The notes under the pieces are model-generated. The model was not told where the DNA came from, did not search any database, and saw only the letters and a list, made by a program, of their open reading frames with translations. A stretch of 64,000 bases of DNA from Sphaerulina vaccinii (taxonomy: Eukaryota > Ascomycota > Dothideomycetes > Mycosphaerellales > Mycosphaerellaceae): NCBI GenBank assembly GCA_022570795.1, contig JAKUDP010000008.1, positions 868,001 to 932,000 on the forward strand, given 5' to 3'. A program made the translations under genes and the position numbers. Of this stretch, positions 38,901 to 47,948 are shown piece after piece. Positions within the stretch are counted from its first letter, which is position 1. Each line of letters begins with the position of its first letter.

Positions 38901-39566
38901 GTATAGTTCTACTAGAATCTACTAGAGAAAGGAAACTCTAGAAGTTATTAGGTAAACCCTCGAGAATACTCTAAGTACTAGGTAATAGGTTTAAGGCCAA
39001 ACTAGTAGATAGTTTAGAAAAAGTTATAACTTCCTCTTCTATCTATTCTACTACCTCCTACTTCTCGATATTTGCTAACTCTACTACTATTATATTATCT
39101 ATATAATAATTAATTAGATCTATCTACTACTATAACTATATCTTATATATATATATAATATACAAAGCCTCGTACGCGGCCTCTAAGGCGTATTATACCT
39201 CCTTCTAGGCGCGCTTTGCCTCTTAGATTCTAGATAAAAGCTTCTTTTTCTTAGAATAAAAATAATCGAATTTAGACTTTATAACCTAGATATTATACTA
39301 CTAACTATAATAAATATATTTATTATATTTTCCTAAGTAAATATATACTTTATATATATACTTATACTTCTTATAGAACAAATACAACTTTACTATAATA
39401 GCCTCCTAGAGGTCTAGAAAATTAGCAAGCTTATAATAATAATAGGTTAAGAACTTAGTTATTATATAAAGTATTATAAAGGAAAGAAGCTATAATAACT
39501 AACTTTCTAGGAGATAACAACTCTATAAACTAGCTTTAGAACAAAGCTAGGCTAGATAGGAAATAG

Positions 39567-39928
39567 TATTATAGTTTATATACTATAAAAATATTTCTAT
39601 AGATTTTCTAGATATATATTATATATAGAAGTAATTAGTAGTACTTAGACTAGGCCTACTACTAATTATACTAAGTACTCTAATTATACTAAGTAGGCCT
39701 TAATTAGAGTAATTAGAGTAATTAATAAAACTAGGAATCTCCTTTATATATATAGGTAATAAATATTATAGTTATAGATAGTTATTATATATAACTTACT
39801 ATTCTATCTTACTAATTAGAATATAAGAACCTTCTTTACTTGCTTCTTTATAGATATATTAACAAGCTCTAACTAGATTAAGCTTAGCCTCTACTTAGTA
39901 AGATTATTAGGTCCCCTATAACCTAATA
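39567..39928 (+). repeat. 3' LTR of chromovirus C
   Basis: This is the second 362-bp LTR. It retains more C and G than the 5' copy and is followed by the ATAGT target duplication. Confidence 0.92.
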
Positions 39929-39933
39929 ATAGT

Positions 39934-40760
39934 ATACTAGAAATTAATATTAAGCCTAATATCTACTTTTTTAGTAAGCTCTAATAATTAGATACTAAGC
40001 TTTTAAAATATATTAGAATATAGCTTTCAAAAGTTATAAGTATATCTAATTCTATATTTACCTAGATTTTTAGTAAAGTAGAATAGATAAAAGTTATTAT
40101 ATAGTTTTCTATAAGCTAGAGTTAGAAGTATTTTTTATTTATATTAATATTTATATATTAGAAGTATATCTAGAAAGTTTCTTAAGTAGAATTTTACTTA
40201 TTATAGTTATCTACTATATTCTTATTTAATTTTATTAAATTAGATTATTAGTATTAATAGATATAATAGTACTTATAGGCAAAGTATAATAAGATTGTAA
40301 TATAGTAAGCTATTATTATTATAATTAGATTTTACTAATATAAATACTAGTTAACTATTATAGTATTTTATTATTACTATTAGTAGTAAATGTATTTATA
40401 TCTATATTAATAGGTTCGATAGGCACCTTACTAAATAGTAAATTATCGAATTAGTCGTCGTACTTACTAGTATTTATACTAGCTATAATTATATTAATTT
40501 CTAGATTATTTATAAATATATTAAATAAGCTACTAAAAGTATTAAAATCGAAGTATTCTATAGTAACAAGTGCGAGGCAGTAAGGCAGTAAGGTCGATAT
40601 TGCAACTATATAAGTATATAATAATATATTAGAAAGAGATAGAATATAAGAAGTAATAGATAATAAATAATACTTTTAATATTAATATAATTTAGTAATA
40701 GTAAGGTAGCGATAGTAAGGTATAAGAGAAAGAGTATAGAATAATAGAAGAGAAGATAAT
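39934..40760. other. AT-rich RIP-type DNA without genes
   Basis: No recognisable element is present. A patch at 40,565-40,600 keeps a short imperfect repeat of GGCAGTAA. Normal composition returns at about 40,760, about 250 bp from the RPN6 stop codon. Confidence 0.6.
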
Positions 40761-41011
40761 TTAGTATGGTGGGCGCACTATAAACAATCGGTCGCGGCAT
40801 CGCCGGCTACTCTAATTGCCGCAGGCCTGTGCGTAGTGGATCTCTCCTAGTTATATTCAAAACCGAGGGCGAGCATTCTCTTTGTCATGGGAGAACTGAA
40901 TGTCTCTCTTGTCTGTTCGACTATCGTGAATGCCTGGCTGCTGTCTGCTCTATGCTATGTCTATGGTACAGTGACAGCAATCAATTTTCGTAATCATGAC
41001 AGATGCTCGAC

Positions 41012-42339
41012 CTACTCGAGCAGGCTTGCCTGGTTGGTGTACAGCACATCGACAACGCTGCCCAGCTTGCCGATAGTGTCAAGAGCAGCATCGTAACCCT
41101 TATCCCGCTCAGCTTCTTCAAAGATCTCGAGCACACCTTGTCCTTGGTCGACGATACCAATGATGACACGGTCGAGAATCATCTGTGCAAGCTTGCGCTC
41201 TACTTGACCAACATCGAGGCCGACCATCTTTGCCACATGTGTGATCTCCACGCGAGAGAAGGGCTCGATGACCTTGATTAGATTTTGCTCCAGCATGCTG
41301 TCGTAGAGGCGTCGCAGGTGCGAAGCAATGAAGCGATCACTGCCAAGCTCGTAGCGGTATGAGGACAGAGCCTGCTCGTACTCTTCGAGACTTCGGTTGT
41401 TGTGCGCGCGTGCAACAGCCTTCATGGCGTCCAAGTTCTTGCCTGCATATCTGATGGCGTGCTTCGAGGTCATAAGTGAGTCCACGTCTTCCTTGAGGTT
41501 CAGCATGATCTTGCAGAGCAGCATGTACTGTAGGGCAGCGGTTGCCTTTGTCGCATCGTCCAGACCGTGGTATCCCTCCATTGCCTCGATGAAGTAGGAG
41601 AAAGCCGTGTTGAAATCACCATCCTCAGCATGCAATTGTCCCGACTGCATGTCTAGACCAGCCTGCAAAAGTGGTGGTGTGTAGACTGATGCGGCGCTTG
41701 TCCTCGCACTCGTCAGAGCTGCCCTACCCTTGGGAATGTTGCCCAAAGCGTGGTAGACCTTGCTCTCCAGCAATTGCACCTCCACTAGAACCAGCTTGTC
41801 ATCTAATCGCTTCAGCTCCTTGAGCAGGTTGTTGATGAGAGTAAGCGCATCATAGTATGCCTGGGTCTGCATATACAAATTCACTAATCGGACCTCCAGA
41901 CTCTGGCGCAGGAAGCCTTGCTTCTGTGAGACGGCCCATTCGATGGACGACTTCGTGACCGTGATCTGTGTGTCGGTGGTTTTGGGAATCGCGGCGAGGA
42001 GATCGAGAAGTTGTCGCACTATACTCCTGTCAGTCCTTATCCGTGCAATACCTCTTGCTCCATGACAAACATACCAAGCTTAGCAGTCTTCGCCCTCGCG
42101 AAGCTAGTGAGCACATTCCGGGTCTGTTCGATGAGGCTGACGAGGTCTTGTGTCCGCTGGTTGTCTCGATATAGCTCGCCTAGGCCTGTGAGAGCATTCT
42201 CGAAATCGCGCAGAGCCTTGTCGTTCTGTCCTGGCGGCTTCGACAAAATGTCCTTGTAGATGGCCTCTGCCTTCTGTGGTTCATCTTTGGCCAGCTTCCG
42301 CGCCTCTTCTATCCGCTTGACATTGTCCTCTTGTGCCAT
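41012..42339 (-). CDS. RPN6: 26S proteasome regulatory subunit Rpn6 (PSMD11)
   Basis: Rpn6 is a lid subunit that clamps the lid to the 20S core and base of the 26S proteasome. There are two exons, 42075-42339 and 41012-42018, with a 56-nt intron (GTATGT donor, CTGAC branch, TATAG acceptor). The join restores AKLVRQLLDL, a conserved Rpn6 segment, and gives 423 aa, normal for the family. The N-terminal helical repeats are followed by the strongly conserved VEVQLLESKVYHALGN, KARAALTSART-like and LDMQSGQLHAEDGD blocks. The C-terminal PCI domain (about residues 290-400) contains LLEQNLIKVIEPFSRVEI-type sequence and VERKLAQMILD. It is transcribed divergently from SOF1 across about 256 bp and intact, although a RIP block begins within about 0.3 kb of its 3' end. 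Confidence 0.96.
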
Positions 42340-42595
42340 CTTGCCGTCTCAATGCGCCAGTCGCTGCTGCAACTCTCCACAAGCTGTTCGAAATTCTGCG
42401 AAGATGAGTCGGCCTTGGAGATGTGGAGTTGTGATGGCGAGTGGTCGTGTGTTGTTTCGTCAGTAGCTTCAAACGACAGGCAGGCACGACTACGCGATCT
42501 AAGCTTTCGGCAAGCGGCCCCACCTTCCTCCGGTCGCGACTTCCATTTCTTGAACTTTTTGAGATCGTACCTTCCTTTTGCTCAGACATGGCAAG
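42340..42595. promoter_or_regulatory. Bidirectional promoter RPN6 / SOF1
   Basis: The two start codons are 256 bp apart on opposite strands, so this segment holds both promoters and 5' UTRs. I see no canonical proteasome-associated control element (GGTGGCAAA) or rRNA-processing element, and no TATA box. Co-regulation is inference from arrangement only. Confidence 0.6.
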
Positions 42596-43992
42596 ATGGT
42601 GAGTGGTTACATTTCTGAGAGAAGAGATCGCGTACTAATGAAGTACAGAAAATCAAAGCGCTTACTCGCTCGACGAGTTCCATACAGACTCCCGGCAGCG
42701 ATGTTGCTCGCCAACCTCGAAATCTCGATCCCGCCATACACCCATTCGAGCGGGCACGAGAATATACTCGCGCACTGAATGCTACGAAACTGGAGCGCAT
42801 GTTCGCTGCGCCTTTTGTCGCAGATCTGGGAAGAGGTCATGTAGACGGAGTATATGCTCTAGCCAAAGATCCCAAAGCGCTGGAACGAGTCGCCAGTGCT
42901 AGTGGCGATGGAGTTGTCAAGGTCTGGGATCTGCCTACGCGAGACGAGGTATGGCAGACGCAAGCACATCAGAACTTGGTCAAGGGGATATGTTGGACTC
43001 AGGACCAGAAGTTGTTGAGCTGTGGGACAGACAGGTTCATCAAGCTGTGGGATCCATACAACACGCCTACTGGCAGCAAGCCAACAGCGACCTGGACTGG
43101 ACCGAACTCATTCTCGTCCTTGACTATGCACAGATACGAGCGCAACTTTGCTGTTGCAGCGTCCTCTACAGTACAAGTCTTCGACGTGGACCATCCTTCA
43201 GATACGCCACTGCAGAGCCATACATTCACAGGCGCAATCGACACAATTACCGATCTGAAGTTCAATCAGTCTGAGACATCTATCCTGGCAGCCGTTTCGA
43301 ATGATGCCTATTTAACCTACTACGATCTGAGAACTTCGTCGGCACTACACAGACAAAAGCTTCGAATGGCTGGCAACAGCATCGCATGGAACCCGATCGA
43401 GCCCTTCAACATCGCAGTTGCAAAGGAGGATCATGACATCAACATCTTCGATATGAGAAACCCAAGCAAGGCCTTGAACACATTGAAGGACCACGTCTCA
43501 GCAGTCATGTGTGTAGACTGGTCACCCACTGGTCAGGAGCTTGTATCAGCCTCATACGATCGATCGGTCCGTCTATGGACACCACAGAAGTCAGGTCGTA
43601 GCCGCGAACCATATCACACGAAGCGCATGCAGCGTGTCTTCTCGTGCACATTCACAGGCGATTCAACATACGTGCTTTCTGGATCTGACGATGGTAACAT
43701 TCGTCTCTGGCGCTCGAATGCTAGTGAACGAAATGGCATCAAGTCTGCAAAGGAACGACAGAGTTTGGAGTACAATCAGGCTTTGAAGGAGAAGTGGAAG
43801 CACATGCCAGAGATTCGCAGAATCGCGAGACATAGGCATCTGCCAAAGGTCATCAAGAAAGCTGCGGAGATCAAGACGGAAGAGCTTGCTGCCATCAAGA
43901 GACGCGAAGAGAACGAGAGGAAGCATTCGCGAGCTGGACTGAAGAAGAGGAGAAGTGAGCGAGAGAAGGCTGTTGTGGCTGTTGAGCAGTAG
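42596..43992 (+). CDS. SOF1: U3 snoRNP / SSU processome WD40 protein Sof1 (DCAF13)
   Basis: Sof1 is a nucleolar WD40 protein required for 18S rRNA processing in the SSU processome. The N-terminus is conserved (MKIK, RNLDPAIHPFERAREY, LNATKLERMFAAPF), but the ATG at 42596-42598 is separated from the rest by a 50-nt intron (42599-42648; GTGAGT, CTAAT branch, TACAG). The first coding exon is therefore only the start codon. WD repeats follow, with VKVWD, IKLWD, VRLW and IRLW ends. The Sof1-specific C-terminal tail comes after about residue 355 (LEYNQALKEKWKHMPEIRRIARHRHLPK is the family hallmark region, with a basic end). The total is 448 aa, within the normal range. Confidence 0.96.
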
Positions 43993-44194
43993 TGATCAGG
44001 ACTGCAGATGTGACTTTGGCTTTTCATGCATGGCGACGGCGATTTTGGCGATGGCCGGATGATACCACGATATGGAATGGCAGAATGTAGCAATAGTACT
44101 CTCGCGTGAAGCGATCTCTACATCACTCACCCACATATGACATGAGATCGCAGCAGGCCTGCGTCATCCTCAGCGACGCATTGCTTCTTGATGC

Positions 44195-45049
44195 TCAATT
44201 GCATCCGCGGACAGTCCTCCCATCTGTTGGTCTCGCCTTGCCCCTAACCGTCAACACAGTACAGAATTCGCACTGACAGAAAGGCTCTCTCAAGCGCATC
44301 GCCATCGCCGACGTGACCTCGCTTCGCATTCCAGCACGCATCGATTCTGGCTCCAGAACCTTCTTGATATACTTCAGATCCTTCTTCCGACTATACACAA
44401 TCTTGAAGTTGCGGATCGAAGCAGCGTTCGTGGGTCCGATGCTTCGCAGCCACTTGAGTATAGCGCTGCCATCACGCTCAGCATCGAATAGATTCCCATA
44501 AAAGCAGCGATTGGTAGCTCCGTAGTAGATGTCAAGCACATCCTCTCTAACCTTCTTGCAAGTCTGAGCCAGTGCCAGACGACTCACGCTGGCAGTCTGC
44601 GGGTTGTCCAGATCGTAGCTCGTGTTTCGACAGCCGTGAGCAGCGGTCATCTTTGATTCCGAGCGATTGATCCAGATACAAGTCGTACGATGAGCGTGGC
44701 CACATACTGCTTTCTCTGGGGATTTGGCTTTGCAGGGAGTTCCTATAATGCATGGCCAGTTGTGCATTGGCACAGAGTCCGAATTGGACTTTGACAGATG
44801 AGATTTCTGGTCTTCTGTCAGGTTACCCCTTAGAAGAGCGCCAACACATGACAGGTCTGTCCGCAGCCTCTCCAATAACATAGCCACTCGTCGAGGCTTC
44901 CGATATCGTACTACTACTTCATGTACCATGTGTGCTCTGTCCTCAAATACTGTCTTGTTGCAGATGCGGCACTGGTGCGTGCGGAGGCAGCCACTAAGAG
45001 TGTAGATTGAGTTTCGCAGCTCTCCAGGGAGATCGAGGAAGCCTGTCAT
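44195..45049 (-). CDS. LPGELRN-type (F-box-like) fungal protein
   Basis: The 284-aa frame begins MTGFLDLPGELRNSIYTL. The LPxELRNxIY motif at the N-terminus marks a very large ascomycete family related to F-box or 2EXR domains; its function is unknown, and some members are thought to act as ubiquitin ligase adaptors. A CRICNK pair and CQCEFC near the ends suggest metal-binding cysteines. An alternative longer model is plausible: ATG at 45237, exon 45195-45237, donor GTACGT, an 86-nt intron and acceptor before 45108. It stays in frame and adds 34 residues, giving 318 aa. It is convergent with SOF1, about 200 bp apart. Confidence 0.72.
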   Translation of the reverse strand: MTGFLDLPGELRNSIYTLSGCLRTHQCRICNKTVFEDRAHMVHEVVVRYRKPRRVAMLLERLRTDLSCVGALLRGNLTEDQKSHLSKSNSDSVPMHNWPCIIGTPCKAKSPEKAVCGHAHRTTCIWINRSESKMTAAHGCRNTSYDLDNPQTASVSRLALAQTCKKVREDVLDIYYGATNRCFYGNLFDAERDGSAILKWLRSIGPTNAASIRNFKIVYSRKKDLKYIKKVLEPESMRAGMRSEVTSAMAMRLREPFCQCEFCTVLTVRGKARPTDGRTVRGCN

Positions 45050-45347
45050 CTTCTTAGCCCGAGGTCTATTGTCTCGGTGTTGTTGTATCTGCGTGAGAAT
45101 AGTTGCGACTGGTGCTGCCTCCTTCGAAGCAGGAAGCAGACCATCAACTTCAGTGGTAGCCTGAAAATTTCAGACTGATGTTGCTGACACGTACCAAGTC
45201 GTAGCACAAAGCTACCACCTGGACCCAGCCGAGCCATAACAAATGCCCGTCTTCCTGATCCACTTCAGAACTTTTCGAACTTTATTACATTCCACCGCGA
45301 GCACCATTTCCAAGGAATATACTTGGTTCTGCGAAGCTCCAGAGCAT

Positions 45348-45594
45348 GCTGATCTGGTCTAATGGTATGATCCGAAGATGTTCGTTCTTGCGCACTCATG
45401 TCTGTTGTAGATGCCAGTGGAATTCCACTTCTCCTGAGACCGCGGATCGCGGCAGTCCTACCACTCTCATGAAGTCGAGCCGAGAGTATGCAGGTCAGTT
45501 GGAGCCGCATGTAAATTACGGTTGCGAAGACTGGCACTGTCACGCTTCGTCGTATACAGTCTGAGGGATCCAGGTTCGAGTCCTGGGATTGGCA
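45348..45594 (+). tRNA. tRNA-like gene with unusually long internal insert
   Basis: The 5' part has GCTGATC (acceptor), TG, then a D-arm GTCTAATGGTATGAT closely resembling tRNA-Pro (an A box). The 3' part has a T-arm CCAGG-TTCGAGT-CCTGG (perfect B box GGTTCGAGTCC), then GATTGGC and A. GCTGATC and GATTGGC pair over all seven positions with two G-U pairs at exactly the acceptor positions, and a T5 run follows. A standard tRNA would be about 75 nt, yet this spans 247 nt. A CGAAG (45373-45377) / CTTCG (45545-45549) pairing could be the anticodon stem, implying an intron of about 160 nt but also a long variable region. The anticodon cannot be assigned, so it could be intron-bearing or degenerate. 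Confidence 0.6.
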
Positions 45595-45599
45595 GTACC

Positions 45600-45604
45600 T
45601 TTTT
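45600..45604 (+). terminator. RNA polymerase III terminator (T5)
   Basis: Five T residues lie five nucleotides after the discriminator base of the tRNA-like gene, the normal Pol III stop. Confidence 0.65.
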
Positions 45605-46060
45605 GCCATTGTTCGCTTTTCTTCTTTTGCTCTTGGCATGGCGAAGGTGTGTGTAGCATCTGGAACGGAGCCGGTCCACCATGTAGCATCTGTTTACCAT
45701 CAGTAGCTGAAAGCTCGAAACCACATAGCATCTCTCATCTCGCTCTGGCCACTCGTAGGTCTTGGGTCGCCTTGAAGCCTTGGGACATAGTAATCAGGAC
45801 TGCAGCCTGTGACGGCTCTCAGTATCGAAGTTGACAGCCAGTTTCACCAGACCGCTCAATGTACAAGGAGACTCTGTGTTGAGATACATGTAGGCACGCC
45901 AATGCCTGCATGTCTTTGCTCTTGCTTCATGATGTAAGCAGCCAAGACGGCTCTTTCCATCCCTGCCATCGCCTCCTTGTTCTCCTTCGACTTCGACACT
46001 CCCCATCTCTTAGACATCAACACACCCACCCTCGATATCACCACTCTATAACCACGAAAC
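45605..46060. promoter_or_regulatory. Upstream region of SRP1
   Basis: No gene is seen in this 456-bp stretch. The last 100 bases are C/T-rich and lead to the SRP1 start codon in context CGAAACATGTC, as in many fungal promoters. No named site is recognised. Confidence 0.5.
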
Positions 46061-47116
46061 ATGTCTTCTCGCGGCGGCGGCACCACCCTTTATGTCAGCG
46101 GTTTCGGCCACGGCACACGTGCTCGTGATCTGGCCTACGAATTCGAAAGGTACGTCAACCACCCCCGATTCTCCTCGAGATGCAGCGACAAAAAGCTCTC
46201 CATATCGCGCATTCGCATCATCCAACCCGTTCACTCGCCCGACACTCGCCACAAATTTTGCGCGCAATCGTCGCGACTCGAGCGAATACTGACAGCCTCG
46301 AAGATACGGACGTCTTGTCCGCTGCGACATTCCGGCACCACGAACTGCATCTAGTAGACTGTAAGACATCACTAGCATCACACACAATGGAACAATGCTG
46401 ACATCATGCAGCTTTGCTTTCGTCGAGTACGAGAACCGCAGAGATGCCGACGACGCATACTATGAGATGCACAACAAGCGCATCGGCCGTGATGACCTGC
46501 TGAAGATTGAGGTGCGCATTTCGGAACTAAGTTAGGTCGCTGGACAATTGCTGACATCATATAGTGGGCACGCACACCACCATCAGCCAGCTGGCGATTC
46601 GACCCAGGCGCTGACCGACCACGCGATGGCCGTGACGGAGGTCGCGACGGAGGCCGCGGCAGGGACGACAGAGGTGGACGCGACAGGCGCGAGCGCTCTC
46701 CTCGACGCCGCTCCGGCTCCCCGCCACGACGCCGACACGACGATGATCGCGAGGGAAGCACACGCGACCGCGATTACGAACGAGGTGGATCTCGACGGGA
46801 CGACCGCGACGACAGACGCCGCGAGCGCACACGCAGCCCAGAGGCAGACCGCGACCGAGGCGACCGCGATCGCGATATGAAGGATCGTGATGCGCGCGAC
46901 GATGACCGCGATGCCGATCGTGACGCCGACCGACCAGCCAGAGACGAGCGCGACCGCGACTTCGAAGCCAATGGCACTAACGGCGACGCTGTGAAGGGTA
47001 AGCTGAAGCAGACCCCAACAAATTGAATGATCCAGTGTACTGATAGAGTTACAGAGGAGGAGATCAAGGAGGAGGCTCCTCCAGCTGCCCACGATGACCT
47101 GGACACCGCCGAGTAA
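46061..47116 (+). CDS. srp1: SR-type pre-mRNA splicing factor Srp1 (RRM plus RD/RS tail)
   Basis: The five-exon model is 46061-46149, 46304-46360, 46412-46511, 46565-46997 and 47055-47116 (741 nt, 246 aa). Introns have GTACGT, GTAAGA, GTGCGC and GTAAGC donors and AG acceptors, with CTGAC branch sites in two. Joining restores an [23 protein letters not shown] (RNP2 region), [37 protein letters not shown] (RNP1 region), [18 protein letters not shown]. This matches fission yeast Srp1. The C-terminal half is almost pure Arg/Asp/Gly with SPRRRS- and SPPRRR-like patches, that is, an RD-rich tail instead of pure RS. It binds pre-mRNA in spliceosome assembly or alternative splicing. Intron 1 is long (154 nt) and may be regulated. 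Confidence 0.93.
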
Positions 47117-47948
47117 AGGATAGGCTGACCAAGTTCCCCAGCTCTTGCTTTGAGAATGCGTGATGCCTGAGCATCTGTCGGCGAATAACTGCAAAATCGA
47201 CCTCGAGACGGAGAAGCGCAACCACACCAACCAGCAAAATCGCGCCGCGAACACGAAAAGCAGAGGAAGCAAGCAAGAAAGAATGAATTGAAGTTGGTAT
47301 GGTAAAGTGTAACAAAATTGATTGCTATTGGAGCTGCTACGGAGGTTCAACTCCATTACACACAGGAAACGAGCTAGCGTCGACCGGATATACCACGAGG
47401 CGAATCGACCGTACTTGACTTGACACCTTGCCGCCGTTCACCATCGATGCGGATCCCGTCCTTCGTCCGTCTTTACCATTCGAGCGATCCCTGATACAAC
47501 AGCAACAAGCATACCTTTCGTCCATTCCGTCCCCTTTCGTTCGCTCGTTCGTTCGTTCGTCCATCCCTCGCCGTCGTCGCTCACGCGCTGCGTCCCCGAT
47601 CGACCTGAGCTAGCCATCTCATGCTCGGCTGCGACTATGAACTCTACGCACGACTCTGCAATCTTTGGACCATCGAGACATCTAACATGACACATCTTCA
47701 GCATATGTAATTACACAGGTGAGCTTTTCGACTACTGATCTGCATCGTGCGTCTTCAGATTACAACGTCCCGCAACCACTTCCGTTCTTCTGCTCAACAT
47801 GGTTTGCGCAAAGTATAATGCCATGGAGCTCTGACAGTCCTGACTGAAGCTGTGGATGTCAAATCAGTATGATCGGGAACACAAGATGTGAAGTGGTATC
47901 GTACTGGCGCTCATACGTGGCGACATTAGATTTCATAGACAAGTATAG
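47117..47948. other. Convergent 3' intergenic region, SRP1 and transporter
   Basis: This 0.83-kb stretch should hold both 3' UTRs. A short GTTC microsatellite (TCGTTCGTTCGTTCG, about 47,536-47,552) is present. Open frames here are short and on the antisense, without motifs. Confidence 0.55.

Larger units (their letters stand above)
33234..39928 (+). mobile_element. Ty3/Gypsy chromovirus C, full length, RIP-inactivated
   Basis: The 6,695-bp element has 362-bp LTRs and a perfect 5-bp target duplication ATAGT (33229-33233 and 39929-39933). Plus-strand relics are: a gag zinc knuckle near 34,473-34,515 (YYRYSKESYIKKDY, from a CCHC motif); RT with KIDL, VIPIGLTN and YIDDILVY near 36,500-36,740; integrase VIIDFIIK near 37,880-37,930; and a chromodomain near 38,778-38,880 (FKVERIL, YLVK-stop-KEYNNLENT). 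The RT active site YIDD is intact. It is less damaged than elements A and B, so it may be younger or less exposed to RIP. Confidence 0.9.

Noticed and set aside
40606..40800. 64-codon minus frame of Leu, Tyr, Ile and Phe
   Set aside because: Low-complexity product of AT-rich RIP DNA, with no motif and no plausible neighbours.
45265..45731. Overlapping minus-strand frames (for example those containing PGLEPGS or SQDSNLDP)
   Set aside because: These are the well-known false translations of a tRNA T-arm read antisense; the tRNA-like gene at 45348-45594 explains them.
46583..47356. 257-codon minus frame opposite SRP1
   Set aside because: Antisense of the Arg/Asp-rich SR tail, whose GAC/CGC codons avoid stops in other frames; the sense strand has a complete spliced SR protein.
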